48,703 bases of DNA from Verrucomicrobia bacterium Opi.OSU.00C (GTDB lineage: Bacteria; Verrucomicrobiota; Verrucomicrobiia; Opitutales; PNEW01): the NCBI GenBank assembly GCA_002922725.1, contig PNEW01000005.1, forward strand, positions 1-48,703, read 5' to 3'. Shown piece after piece: positions 35,379 through 44,736 of this stretch; the first letter of the stretch is position 1; the number at the start of each line of letters is the position of its first letter. The notes under the pieces were generated by a model. The model ran no database searches. It worked only from the letters and a program-made list of their open reading frames with translations, and was not told where the DNA came from. The translations under genes and the position numbers were made by a program.

Positions 35379-36251
35379 TCAACCTTTAAGAGCACCAGCA
35401 GCAACACCTTTAACAATTTGTCTTTGGAGTAAAATATAAAAGATAAGTGTAGGGACAAATAATAAAGCGAGTCCTGCAAAACAGACCCCCCAGTTACTGC
35501 GATATTGTGATGTAATTGCAATATTTGCCAGTCCTAATGGCAAAGTCCGAATACTTTCACTGTCTTCACCGGATAAAAACATATAGGCAATAAAATATTC
35601 ATTCCAAAAGGATAGAAAGGTAAATATAGCTACCGTTACGAGACCGGGACGGGCAAGTGGCAACATAATACTCCAGAAAATCCGCAATTCACCACAACCG
35701 TCAATTTGTGCAGCTTCATGAAGTGATCGAGGTAAATTTTTAAAAAATCCGGTTAGGATAAATATGGCAAAGGGAAGTCCTCCAGCAATATAAACAAGAG
35801 TCAGCCCCAATCGTGAGTTAAGCAACCCCCACTCGCGCATCTGAAAGAAAAGAGGGATAATCGATAACTGCACAGGAATCATAAGTCCGGAGAGAAAAAG
35901 GTAAAATATTATAGTCCCTCCTGGAATACGAAATCGACTCAATGCATAAGCAGCCATCGATGCAAGTAGCAGACAAAAGGTGAGTGCACAGGCTGTTACA
36001 AGAGTACTATTGACAAAATACTGTGAGAAATTGGCCCCAACCCAAGCCTGTTCGAAGTTTTCCCATTGCAAATTTTTAAAATCGGGCAAGGAAAAAGGCT
36101 TTAGGAATATTTCTTGATCCGTTTTTAACGCTGTGTAATTTATCCAAATTAATGGATAAACAACTACGATGAGATAACTCAAAAGCACACTAAAAATTAG
36201 CATCTTCATAATTGATTCAAAGAAATACTTTTTATCCATTCTCATTTTCAT
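35379..36251 (-). CDS. Carbohydrate ABC transporter permease (MalG/CUT1 type)
   Basis: This 290-aa inner-membrane permease has six hydrophobic segments and the EAA loop EAAQIDGCGELRIFWSIMLPLARPGL, which docks to the ATPase. It has the MalG-type start (YPLIWINYTALKTDQEIF) and the WNEYFIAYMFLS segment. Its ATG overlaps the stop of the upstream fused gene (ATGA), so the two are translationally coupled and form one importer. No ABC ATPase is encoded in the window, so the motor is probably an unlinked shared MsmX/UgpC-type protein. It imports a sugar or sugar-like solute. Confidence 0.94.
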   Translation of the reverse strand: MKMRMDKKYFFESIMKMLIFSVLLSYLIVVVYPLIWINYTALKTDQEIFLKPFSLPDFKNLQWENFEQAWVGANFSQYFVNSTLVTACALTFCLLLASMAAYALSRFRIPGGTIIFYLFLSGLMIPVQLSIIPLFFQMREWGLLNSRLGLTLVYIAGGLPFAIFILTGFFKNLPRSLHEAAQIDGCGELRIFWSIMLPLARPGLVTVAIFTFLSFWNEYFIAYMFLSGEDSESIRTLPLGLANIAITSQYRSNWGVCFAGLALLFVPTLIFYILLQRQIVKGVAAGALKG

Positions 36252-38527
36252 TGATAGACTTCTGATGACTTTCGTTTCATCAATCGTAATGTAAGCAGTG
36301 AACCAAAAAATACTAAGATAAATAAAAGAACCGCTATGGCAGTCGCCTGCCCCACCCTAAAATCCTTGAACATCGTGGTAACCATATAAGTAGTCATGAC
36401 ATGTGAATTCGAAGTCGGTCGTTGACTAGTCAACAACCAGATATATTCAAAAGCTTTTAACCCACCAACAACCATGAAGACTGCAGAGATCGTTAGTGAT
36501 TCCCAGATCTGGGGTATGGTAATGAAAAAAAACTGCTGCCAAACTGAAGCACCATCTATAGATGACGCATCATACAAAGTGCTGTCCACATTTTCCATTG
36601 CAGCAAGGTATAAGATCATGTTAAATCCACAAGCCCCCCAGATCGCTATAGGAATAAGAGACCAATATAAATATTCCTGTGACAACCATGGGAAATCCTT
36701 AAATTGAATAAACCCCAAGTTTACAAGCGCACCGTTGATGAGTCCTCCTTGAGGATCGTAAGCGTTCATCCACAATAAAGTGATCGCAATGGCTCCCATG
36801 ATATTTGGAAAGAAAAAACAGATGCGAAACATATTGCTGCCCCATACTCTACGGCTAATTAGAAAGGATATGAAAAGCGCAAACGGGATGACGAAGAGAG
36901 GAGGAACAAACATAACGAACAAATTATTTTTAAGTGACTTCCAGAAGACATCACTCTCAAACAAAAGCTTTTTAAAATGTAGCAAGCCTACATACTCACG
37001 ATCCGTAATTCCATCCCATCTTGTAAAAGCCCAGACGAATGATTCCAGTGAAGGTTTAATCAAAAAAACCAGATATATCACCATTGCTGGCCCTATGAAT
37101 AACAGCACATAGAGCAAACTTAACTTACTCGGAGAATAACTTACCGGCTTTGATTTTCTTCTTGCCGTAAGCTCATGGTAAACTGTGTAAATAAAAGCCC
37201 CTGCAATGATGAAAATGAGCACGGATCCTGCTGTTGTATGACGATAGACTACTTCATCAGGATTAATTCTGTTGATCCGCTCCTTTTCAGCAGCTGTTTC
37301 GAGAAAATCACCGAATTTTTCAGGTGTAATTTTATTATACATGAGCATTGCTCGAGCATCTTCTTCTGCTTGGACCATCCCTGGGTAAGGGGGTGATGAA
37401 CCAAATGGCACACCATAGGTAGCCGTTGAATTTTGAATGATCCTCGCCACATCATGCATCAATGGCGAATAACTTTCAAGGGGGGTCCCGATAATTGCAG
37501 TAGAGGCATTCTTCTTCTCAGTGAAGGCTTTTGCCCATCTACGGGAAGTCAGAAAACGGAAAAAGTCGACTGTAACATCAATATTTTCCATCTCTTTAAA
37601 CAAGAAAAAATAGCCACTTCCAGCCTGGACCGCATTAGGAGACCCAATCCCTTGTGGGTAAATTGGCATGTTAAAGGCCCCGAGTTCAAATTCCTCAGGA
37701 ATTTTACTTTCCATTTCACTCACCATCCATGAACCATTAGCAATCATTGCAGTATTACCTTGAAAGAACTGTAATTGGGAGCTAGTGTGACTCATTCCTT
37801 CCCACCCCTTCTGAAAATTCTGGGTAGAAAGCCGCTGGAGAATCTCTGCAGCTTTTTTAAATTGAGGATTAGAACGCGTCCCTTTTTCCAGAAGATTATA
37901 ACGTCGATATACATCTGGCCCAACCAGGTTGTAATATGCAGCTCTCAAAATCATGTCACCATATTTCATATAAACACCAGGGAATGCAAACGGTGCAATA
38001 TTGGCTGCTTTAATTTTATTACAAAGATTGAAAAGATCATCCCAGGTTATAGGGATCATCCATCCATAATTTCTGAACAGAGTTTTGTTATAAAATATCT
38101 GTATAGTAGCATAGGAAAAAGGTAATGCCCAGGTGTGTTCCCCATCTTGCCAATGTTCAAGTGAACCAGGAAGAAAAGTATCACGCCACCGGGAATCGTT
38201 TTCCCAGTTCGGTCCATCTAGATAAGGTGCAATGTCGAGAATTTTACCTGCTTGAATTAAGTGATACCAAGACACATCTGATGTTGTAGCATTAGGATAA
38301 TTACCTTCGATAACACGAATGCGAACCTGATCTGACATGCGGGGATCACCATAAAGATTAATCTTAACTTTGGGATGCTCTATTTCGTATGCACGCGCAA
38401 TATCTTGATATATTTTGATCCCATAACCACCTTCGAAGATAGGGATATCGATCTCAATGAGTTCTTCGGAAAAGAGCGTGCATGTAAAAATCAATGTAAG
38501 GTAGAGTGGTAAGACTTTTATTTTCAT
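36248..38527 (-). CDS. Fused ABC importer protein: extracellular solute-binding domain plus MalF-type permease
   Basis: This is one 759-aa open frame with two normally separate proteins. Residues 1-20 are a signal peptide. Residues ~25-420 form a CUT1-type sugar-binding protein (EIDIPIFEGGYG, ALPFSYATIQIFYNKTLFRNYGW, FFQGNTAMIANGSWMVSEM). A single extra helix follows (~433-450, AGSVLIFIIAGAFIYTVY), then a basic HELTARRKSK stretch. Residues ~468-759 are a six-helix MalF-type permease with EAA loop YDASSIDGASVWQQFF. The extra helix plus positive segment takes the chain from the periplasm back to the cytosol, as the permease topology requires. The fusion ties the receptor to its transporter. The MalG partner overlaps by ATGA. 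Confidence 0.93.
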   Translation of the reverse strand: MKIKVLPLYLTLIFTCTLFSEELIEIDIPIFEGGYGIKIYQDIARAYEIEHPKVKINLYGDPRMSDQVRIRVIEGNYPNATTSDVSWYHLIQAGKILDIAPYLDGPNWENDSRWRDTFLPGSLEHWQDGEHTWALPFSYATIQIFYNKTLFRNYGWMIPITWDDLFNLCNKIKAANIAPFAFPGVYMKYGDMILRAAYYNLVGPDVYRRYNLLEKGTRSNPQFKKAAEILQRLSTQNFQKGWEGMSHTSSQLQFFQGNTAMIANGSWMVSEMESKIPEEFELGAFNMPIYPQGIGSPNAVQAGSGYFFLFKEMENIDVTVDFFRFLTSRRWAKAFTEKKNASTAIIGTPLESYSPLMHDVARIIQNSTATYGVPFGSSPPYPGMVQAEEDARAMLMYNKITPEKFGDFLETAAEKERINRINPDEVVYRHTTAGSVLIFIIAGAFIYTVYHELTARRKSKPVSYSPSKLSLLYVLLFIGPAMVIYLVFLIKPSLESFVWAFTRWDGITDREYVGLLHFKKLLFESDVFWKSLKNNLFVMFVPPLFVIPFALFISFLISRRVWGSNMFRICFFFPNIMGAIAITLLWMNAYDPQGGLINGALVNLGFIQFKDFPWLSQEYLYWSLIPIAIWGACGFNMILYLAAMENVDSTLYDASSIDGASVWQQFFFITIPQIWESLTISAVFMVVGGLKAFEYIWLLTSQRPTSNSHVMTTYMVTTMFKDFRVGQATAIAVLLFILVFFGSLLTLRLMKRKSSEVYQ

Positions 38528-38644
38528 AAAATGATGAATCCATTAATCTTCACGATAAAGGTGCAAAACTTTTTCAATTAAGGGGTATTTTCATTCCTCG
38601 TCTTTCTCCAGTTACCACTGTTGAGGATATAACATCCAGTTATG

Positions 38645-39193
38645 TTAAGTTTCTAATAACAGTCGCATATCATAATTAAGAACCTCATTTTTAAATTCAC
38701 AAATATGCTTAAATCCAAATTTCTTATAGAACGCAACTGCTCTTTTATTAGTCGCTTGCGTCCCTCCCATTAATACTAAACTATTTGCACCAAGATCTTT
38801 CGCGGATTTGATGATAATTGGCATTGCTAATGATGCTAATCCAGTATTTTGATAGTTATCTGCAATACAAGGTGCAAACATCGGATTTCTGCCATTTGAA
38901 AGATCAATTCCTTGTTCGCTATAACGATCGAGTAATCCCTTCGGTATTCGAAAATCTAAAATGAAATATCCAACGAAATATTTTTTCTCTACGAGAGAAA
39001 GAATAAATCTGATGGCACTGTCATGCTTTCTTTTGCAAAGGGCTACTGCAAACTCTTTAGTGAGCGGATGAGGACCAAATCTTTTTAGAGTTTCATCTGA
39101 TAAAGATTCAAAATATTGACCAAGAGGTTCTGAATCAAATGTAGATATTTCGCGTATAATAAACTCTCGACCACCCTTTGATTTCAACTTCAT
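38645..39193 (-). CDS. GNAT family N-acetyltransferase
   Basis: This is a 182-aa acetyltransferase of the GCN5 fold. The acetyl-CoA pyrophosphate-binding region is APCIADNYQNTGLASLAMPII (Q/RxxGxA form), followed by the last strands LVLMGGTQATNKRAVAFYKKFGFK, where the conserved AVAFYKKxGF motif is clear. N-terminal residues MKLKSKGGREFIIREI are typical of RimI-like GNATs. Acceptor unknown (amine, peptide or amino-sugar). It sits 117 bp upstream of the ABC gene on the same strand but has its own spacing, so it may be independent. Confidence 0.85.
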   Translation of the reverse strand: MKLKSKGGREFIIREISTFDSEPLGQYFESLSDETLKRFGPHPLTKEFAVALCKRKHDSAIRFILSLVEKKYFVGYFILDFRIPKGLLDRYSEQGIDLSNGRNPMFAPCIADNYQNTGLASLAMPIIIKSAKDLGANSLVLMGGTQATNKRAVAFYKKFGFKHICEFKNEVLNYDMRLLLET

Positions 39194-39462
39194 CTTTTTA
39201 ATAATCCCTTTTCAAACTCGCTTTGGTGTGAGGTCCTTCCATTCTGTGCTCGATTCAATCTTTAATCTATTATATTCCCGGCATTTATTAATCTCTCAGT
39301 ACATTGATTAAGTGATTCCGCTACACGAACAACACAAATCTCCCTTAAGACTCGCGTCATTTCATATAGTAACTATCACAACACCAACTCTCATGAAACC
39401 CCATCATTTATTTAATTAGTCAAAACTTTTAATTTAAATTTTGTACTCTTTTCCCATTTTGT

Positions 39463-40194
39463 TTAACCCCGCCCTAAATATAACTGCCCTACGGGTAATG
39501 TGATACACTCATACATATTCACATTGGGAGGTAGAGTAATGGCGGTGAGTACAACCTTTGCAATATCATCAACAGACATCATAGGTTCTTGATCTTGGGT
39601 TGACCCACTAAATACTCGCCGTTCAATTGCAACATTACCGGGATGTACACAACTGGCAGCTACCCCAAAATCCCTTCCTTCAAGAGCGGTAGCCTTTGTT
39701 AATCCAGCTATTCCAAATTTAGTAGCAACATAAGGAGCTGAATTCAAGCGGGGCATTTGTCCAGAAATGCTACCAATATTAACTATTCTTCCACCACCCT
39801 GAGCTTTCATTATTTTCATCGCTTCTCTACTACAAAGAAATGTTCCTGTAAGATTCAAATCGACAACTTGATTCCATTCCTGAAGTGATAATTCATCTAT
39901 TGATTTACCAACACTTACACCTGAATTATTAATCATTATATCCAGATGTCCGAAAATATCCATCGTCTGTCTAAATAAAGATATAACTTCTTCTTCTTTG
40001 GTTATATCAGTAGGGATTATATTAACTTCCGAATTATATTCTTTTAGTTCATCTTTAGTTTTTTGAAGATTTTCCTTATTACGTGAAGCGAGGACAAGAT
40101 CGGCCCCCGCACCAGCTAACGCTCTTGAAATACCTTTACCAATGCCAGTCCCGGCTCCTGTAATAATAGCCACTTTACCTTTTAATTCACTCAT
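39463..40194 (-). CDS. SDR family oxidoreductase (3-oxoacyl-ACP reductase-like)
   Basis: This 243-aa classical SDR has TGAGTGIG at residues 12-19. The usual NNAG motif is NNSG (89-92), a tolerated variant. Catalytic residues are Ser142 (NIGSISG), Tyr155 and Lys159 (YVATK). The end lacks the usual DGG tail and finishes with YECITLPVGQLYLGRG, like the YdfG/serine-dehydrogenase group. Substrate unknown. A 474-bp upstream region separates it from the SGNH-hydrolase gene on the same strand. Confidence 0.88.
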   Translation of the reverse strand: MSELKGKVAIITGAGTGIGKGISRALAGAGADLVLASRNKENLQKTKDELKEYNSEVNIIPTDITKEEEVISLFRQTMDIFGHLDIMINNSGVSVGKSIDELSLQEWNQVVDLNLTGTFLCSREAMKIMKAQGGGRIVNIGSISGQMPRLNSAPYVATKFGIAGLTKATALEGRDFGVAASCVHPGNVAIERRVFSGSTQDQEPMMSVDDIAKVVLTAITLPPNVNMYECITLPVGQLYLGRG

Positions 40195-40668
40195 GAATGT
40201 TTTTGTTTATAAATTATAATTGCTTTTTTAATATGTATATAATTGTCAATCTTTACTAAACGATTGGTGTAACCGAAAGCAAAATATTACGAGAATTTAT
40301 ATTTTAATACGTATGATTTATACAATAGTAAAACAGATAAAAGAATGATTTGTGACCAACAACCAAAGTAACGAGGGATTAACTCTCATCCTAATTAAGT
40401 TGCCTGTATTCCTCCCGATCATCTTTATTAAAATTACAACACGTATAATATTGTTCTCCATCTTAGCTTACCCCAAACCATGCACTTTAAAGGCCACTAA
40501 GGAGTATGAAACTGATACCTAAACTTAGATCATTAAGTAGGCCTTCTTAGATTTTTCTTACAATATTAATGAAGTAAAATTATAGCACAATTAAGAATTG
40601 CTTACAATAAAACAGACATGCACGAGAATAAGGAATAAAATTAATACGTCGAACTAAAACATTCCCAT
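40195..40668. other. 474-bp intergenic region
   Basis: AT-rich DNA between two minus-strand genes (SDR and SGNH hydrolase). No ORF of note in the track, no tRNA-like fold, no strong inverted repeat (only ACTTA...TAAGT near 40526-40541). It presumably carries the SDR promoter. Confidence 0.4.
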
Positions 40669-41862
40669 TCAAAACCCATTATCATTCTCTAACATAGAAA
40701 TTGAAACTGATTTACGTTTACTTTTTCTATGCATCATAGCAACCTGTTGACATAAAGGTGTCAATTGCCCTGCGATATATTTTGCTCCCTCATTATTGGG
40801 ATGGAAACCATCTGGGAAAAAGAATCCATAAGAATTCGGTGAATCGTAATCCATGTCCTTTAGATTAAGAACCATCGCATCTTTATGAAATTCATTACGA
40901 ATTTTATTATTGTAGCCAAGAATACCACTCAACCCGGGGGCACGATTGGATAAAGGAGGTAAGATAAGAATAACTTCAGTATCGCGCTCGTTAGCCACAG
41001 TAACAAAAGTTTTAAAATTAGCAATTGCATCCTTCATAGGAACTCTCACATTCTTATTATTGATTTGAGAATGTTGGCTTGAAGGTTTTATTATGTACGT
41101 TTGATAAAGAGATTCAAAAGCTAGGTAAGTGTTAGTTTTTTGAATCCATCTAAGAGGGGGCGAATGAGTAAATTGCAAAAGGTTGAGATACTGGTTGTCA
41201 GTTAAAAGGGGTGTTTCCCAAATATCATTCCATCCAAAATAAATAATGAGTAGATTCGGGTTAACCTCAGAAAACCATCTATTGAAAACAACCTTTCCTT
41301 GACTACTACTATACCCAGGTTGCGAAAAGTTATAGACTTTAAATTCACCTGGCTGTTCGCCTAAACTTTCTTCCAGTATTGATTGGAATGTAAGACGATA
41401 ATCTAAAATCCCCCACCCAAAAGCGCAAGAGTCTCCTAGGATCATAACCTTTGTCTCATCATCATTATGAAGGTTAGGATCATAAAGATTACCGCGAAAA
41501 CCCAAAGCGTTAATACCAGTATATCCTTGTATTGGGTCACCTGATGGATTCTGCTGAACGTGAAATAATAATCCATCATCTGGATGTGAGAGCTCATTTT
41601 CTCTCAATGTATATTTTATTGTGCTAGGAATGTTACTTGCCGCATAAGCGGGTAAACCAAGCTTACGGAAATTTATATAGAGTGATCTAGCAAAATAACA
41701 AGTTAACTCAAGACCTCCGAAAAAAAGCCCTACAACTATAACCGCAAAAAAAATCCTTTTCTTTATAGAAAAATATAAATATCTACTATTTTTCTGATCA
41801 TAGGAAGTACCTTTATCATCATGAGAAGTCTCAGATACCCAATCTGTATGTTTTAGTGCCAT
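40669..41862 (-). CDS. Membrane-anchored SGNH/GDSL-type hydrolase
   Basis: This is a 397-aa protein. A polar N-terminus of ~34 residues precedes one transmembrane segment (KRIFFAVIVVGLFFGGLELTCYF), so the rest is periplasmic. The SGNH blocks are all present: Ser145 in ILGDSCAFGWG, Gly183 in QPGYSSSQG, Asn212 in FGWNDIW, and Asp351/His354 in DGFHPNNEGA. It should remove acyl groups from a carbohydrate or lipid substrate at the membrane surface. The C-terminus is a basic tail. There is no adjacent acyltransferase or glycan gene, so its partner is unknown. Confidence 0.87.
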   Translation of the reverse strand: MALKHTDWVSETSHDDKGTSYDQKNSRYLYFSIKKRIFFAVIVVGLFFGGLELTCYFARSLYINFRKLGLPAYAASNIPSTIKYTLRENELSHPDDGLLFHVQQNPSGDPIQGYTGINALGFRGNLYDPNLHNDDETKVMILGDSCAFGWGILDYRLTFQSILEESLGEQPGEFKVYNFSQPGYSSSQGKVVFNRWFSEVNPNLLIIYFGWNDIWETPLLTDNQYLNLLQFTHSPPLRWIQKTNTYLAFESLYQTYIIKPSSQHSQINNKNVRVPMKDAIANFKTFVTVANERDTEVILILPPLSNRAPGLSGILGYNNKIRNEFHKDAMVLNLKDMDYDSPNSYGFFFPDGFHPNNEGAKYIAGQLTPLCQQVAMMHRKSKRKSVSISMLENDNGF

Positions 41863-42357
41863 CTTTCTTAATATTTTATTTATATATGCAATGTCACATT
41901 AACAGTAATTTTGAATAAAATTTATTTATAGGGGTTAGTTTCTCAAAACGAACTACTTTCCTATATAGTTCAATGTCATTTTTTCTAAAGTGCAATATTA
42001 GAAATCTATTTATTAGATAACTAAATAACTGGATTTATATATTTTATGGGCTTTTACCATTTGAAAATCAGAAAGTAATAACTAAGGTCAAATTGTCATG
42101 AGAAAAAAATACTGGCTCATCAATCGCGACAGAAATTAATTACTGCAGGGCTTGACAAAGAGATAAGGAATACTTTATCTACTGACCTTTTCCTAAGATA
42201 TTTCTTTTCTAAAATTTTAATATTACTGATTCTTAACTACACTCTAAGTTAAGGTGATAGGATGATTTTTAATGTCTTTCTATTTATATCTCTAATAATT
42301 TTTTATTTTTCAAATTCCTAATCTAGTAAAGTTCACCTATTAAATTTAAGGCGAATT
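41863..42357. other. 495-bp divergent intergenic region upstream of ferredoxin
   Basis: Lies between the divergent SGNH-hydrolase and ferredoxin genes and holds no recognisable ORF. The best candidate signal is TTGACA at 42152-42157, followed after about 17 nt by a poor -10 (TTATCT). AGATAA/TTATCT arms around it form a 6-bp inverted repeat. The ferredoxin ATG has only a weak AAGG leader. Confidence 0.4.
42152..42180 (+). promoter_or_regulatory. Possible sigma-70-like promoter/operator for the ferredoxin gene
   Basis: A perfect TTGACA -35 match is followed by a weak -10 (TTATCT or TTTATC). AGATAA at 42161-42166 and TTATCT at 42175-42180 are inverted half-sites overlapping the spacer. It is ~180 nt upstream of the start codon, which would give a long leader. 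Tentative. Confidence 0.25.
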
Positions 42358-42657
42358 ATGGCATATATAGTTACTGATAAATGTGTTGATTGCGTATATA
42401 CAAGCTGTGTTGATGTTTGTCCGGTTGAAGCATTTCATGAAGCTCCCGACTGCCTTTATATCAACCCAGATTCATGCATTGATTGTGATGCTTGTGTTCC
42501 TGAATGTCCAGTAGAAGCTATTTATCGTGATGCCGATTTACCAGAAGAACTTGAAAGTTGGGTAGCTAAAAATGAACAAGCTGAAAATTTTCCACAAATC
42601 TTCGCTTCTAAAGATCCTAAACTAGGACCGAAATGTGCAGATCCAAATGCTGGTTAA
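42358..42657 (+). CDS. fdxA: 7Fe ferredoxin ([3Fe-4S][4Fe-4S], FdxA type)
   Basis: This 99-aa bacterial-type ferredoxin serves as a cytosolic electron carrier. Cysteines at 9, 12, 17, 21 (CVDCVYTSCVDVC) and 40, 43, 46, 50 (CIDCDACVPEC) match Azotobacter FdI with a one-residue offset. On that model Cys9, 17 and 50 hold a [3Fe-4S] cluster and Cys21, 40, 43 and 46 a [4Fe-4S] cluster, with Cys12 free. The long acidic C-terminal tail (LPEELESWVAKNEQ...) is typical of FdxA. It is convergent with an SDR gene, 108 bp apart. It may serve housekeeping functions unrelated to the surrounding catabolic genes. Confidence 0.96.
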   Translation: MAYIVTDKCVDCVYTSCVDVCPVEAFHEAPDCLYINPDSCIDCDACVPECPVEAIYRDADLPEELESWVAKNEQAENFPQIFASKDPKLGPKCADPNAG

Positions 42658-42765
42658 CTAAGTATTGGTCCAGACACTTTATATTTTATTATAAAATTTC
42701 AATAAAGCCGGCAGCTTTGAAAATTATTCTTAGCACCCTAAAGTTTAGATTTATCTATCTTTCTC

Positions 42766-43545
42766 TTACGCCGAATGTGATAGAAAATCTTTCCTCCCGC
42801 CATCGACAGTTAGCGTTTGGGCAGTGATAAAACTGGCCTCATCAGATACTAGAAAGAGTGCGGTATAGGCAATATCCTCAGGTTCACCAATTCGATTCAA
42901 CATCGCCTTGTCTGCGACGGCTTTTAAATCCTCAGGGCTAGCTTCAGTCAGGCCGCCACGTAGTGCCATATCGGTTTTAATAAAACCAGGTGCGATGCAG
43001 TTAACCGTAATACCAAACTCTCCTAACTCAAGTGCCATGCGTTTAGTGAGTGAAATTACAGCTGCCTTGGTCGCTGAGTATCCACTAGTTCCTGCAAAAG
43101 CAGTACCCAAACCTGCTATAGAACTGATATTCAGTATTCTGCCATAATTACTTTCCTTCATCTTATCGACAACTGCTTGCACAGGGTAAATAACCCCTTT
43201 TATATTTACCTCATATAAGCGATCGATATTTGTTGGCGAATCTTCAATTAAATTAAAAGGAGCAAAGAGTCCCGCATTATTAACGAGAATATCAATGTTA
43301 CCATAGACATCTTCTACAGTTTTCACCATCGCATTAACTTCCTCGACCTTCGAAACATCAGCCTGAACTGGAATTGCTTTCCCTCCTACTTCTACTATTT
43401 CCTCGCATATTAATTGAGCCTGCTTGTAGTTTTTAACATAATTTATCGCTACCGAAGCTCTTTCTTTAGCAAAAGCAATGGCCATAGCTTTTCCCAAACC
43501 TCGTGAAGCTCCTGTTATTAAGGCCACTCTGTTTTCTAAACGCAT
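42766..43545 (-). CDS. SDR family oxidoreductase (FabG-like)
   Basis: This protein is 259 aa from the ATG at 43545 (MRLENRVALITGASRGLG). The longer track start adds a hydrophobic, unsupported leader. Classical SDR motifs are TGASRGLG at 11-18, NNAG at 89-92, SSIAG at 141-145, and Tyr156 and Lys160 in YSATK, with the end TLTVDGGRKDF. It resembles 3-oxoacyl-ACP reductase and glucose/sugar dehydrogenases. No fatty-acid genes are nearby, so catabolic oxidation of an alcohol or sugar is likelier. Substrate unknown. Confidence 0.88.
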   Translation of the reverse strand: MRLENRVALITGASRGLGKAMAIAFAKERASVAINYVKNYKQAQLICEEIVEVGGKAIPVQADVSKVEEVNAMVKTVEDVYGNIDILVNNAGLFAPFNLIEDSPTNIDRLYEVNIKGVIYPVQAVVDKMKESNYGRILNISSIAGLGTAFAGTSGYSATKAAVISLTKRMALELGEFGITVNCIAPGFIKTDMALRGGLTEASPEDLKAVADKAMLNRIGEPEDIAYTALFLVSDEASFITAQTLTVDGGRKDFLSHSA

Positions 43546-43642
43546 AATAGATACAATCAAAAGGGCAACGGACAAAAAGTCAAAAGGTATATAGTTATAC
43601 AAGGTAACCTAAAGCCCTAAAGATTATATATATTTTACATCA

Positions 43643-44734
43643 TCAAACTTTTTGACCCCAGTTTTCTTTTAAAAACCTTATCCAATTCCCAGATAGAATT
43701 TTTCTAATATCCTCGTCTTTATAACCGCGTTTTTGAAAAATGCTGGGTAGTTTTTGAATATCGGCAATTGTATTGAGATCGCGAGGAGATTGTTCCTGTC
43801 CGTAACCTCCGTCCAGGTCAGTACCGATACCACAGTGGTTGACGCTACCCACAAGTTGGACAATATAGTCGATATGATCGACTACCGAATTAAGAGTAGC
43901 ATTTGTCGTTTGATTACAGCCGAAAACACCTTTTATCCACTCGGAATCCAGCATCCATGCATCAAATGCCGCTCCAATCACACCATTACGGTCCACTATT
44001 GCCTTGATCATCTCATCATTCAACTGTCTCTGACCCGGGACAAGTGTTCGGCAATTGTGATGGGAGGCGGCAACCGGCCCATCGTAATACTCTAGGATTT
44101 CCCAAAACCCCTGATCTGTCGTATGTGTTAAATCTACAATGATACCGGTTGCTTTTAATGCGTCGAGTAAGGGTTTGCCTTTCGGTAGGAGTCCCCCTTC
44201 TGTATCGGTTCCATGGGCATAAGTACTGATGCCGTAATGAGAAAGACTAACAATACGCAAACCGCGGTCATACCATTCAGAGACATGATCCGCATTCAAG
44301 ATGGGATCAGCACCTTCCATAGCGAGCACGAGCCCCAAAGGGGTATAAGAAGAGGGATTCTGCCACGCTGTGACCATCGCATCAAGATCATCAGAATTAT
44401 GGATAAATTTAAGCGTACCTTCCCGCTCCATAGCCTTGTAAAAAGAATAGTGGCCGTGACCAACACCATAACATTGGGCCTGTGAATACATTCCCGTGCG
44501 ATAAAATCGATCATTAGGATCTATTCGAGACATTACCGTTCCAAATACAATCCCTACTCTTCCTTTTCTCAGTTCGGGAAATGTGACAGTCGAACTTCCT
44601 GCACGGCATAAAACCGATTGATGATCATGGGTACGAACAATCGAAGCCGTTTGTGTAATATCCCGATTAATCTGAATAGCATTAAAAGCCAGATCGAGAT
44701 GGCTATCTATAATAAGCATGGGTTCATCGGCCAT
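43643..44734 (-). CDS. Membrane-dipeptidase-family (M19, renal dipeptidase-like) hydrolase, copy A
   Basis: This 363-aa metallopeptidase of the amidohydrolase fold has a binuclear zinc site: His12 and Asp14 (IDSHLDLAF), the bridging Glu140 (LAMEGADP), His204 (VDLTHTTD), His225 (AASHHNCR) and Asp306 or Asp308 (IGTDLDGG). All are present, so it should be active. Members cleave dipeptides, often with a D-residue at the C-terminal side, or related amides and lactones. There is no signal peptide, so it is cytosolic despite the family name. It starts 2 bp before the copy-B stop, giving a tight two-gene operon. Confidence 0.93.
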   Translation of the reverse strand: MADEPMLIIDSHLDLAFNAIQINRDITQTASIVRTHDHQSVLCRAGSSTVTFPELRKGRVGIVFGTVMSRIDPNDRFYRTGMYSQAQCYGVGHGHYSFYKAMEREGTLKFIHNSDDLDAMVTAWQNPSSYTPLGLVLAMEGADPILNADHVSEWYDRGLRIVSLSHYGISTYAHGTDTEGGLLPKGKPLLDALKATGIIVDLTHTTDQGFWEILEYYDGPVAASHHNCRTLVPGQRQLNDEMIKAIVDRNGVIGAAFDAWMLDSEWIKGVFGCNQTTNATLNSVVDHIDYIVQLVGSVNHCGIGTDLDGGYGQEQSPRDLNTIADIQKLPSIFQKRGYKDEDIRKILSGNWIRFLKENWGQKV

Positions 44735-44736
44735 TA

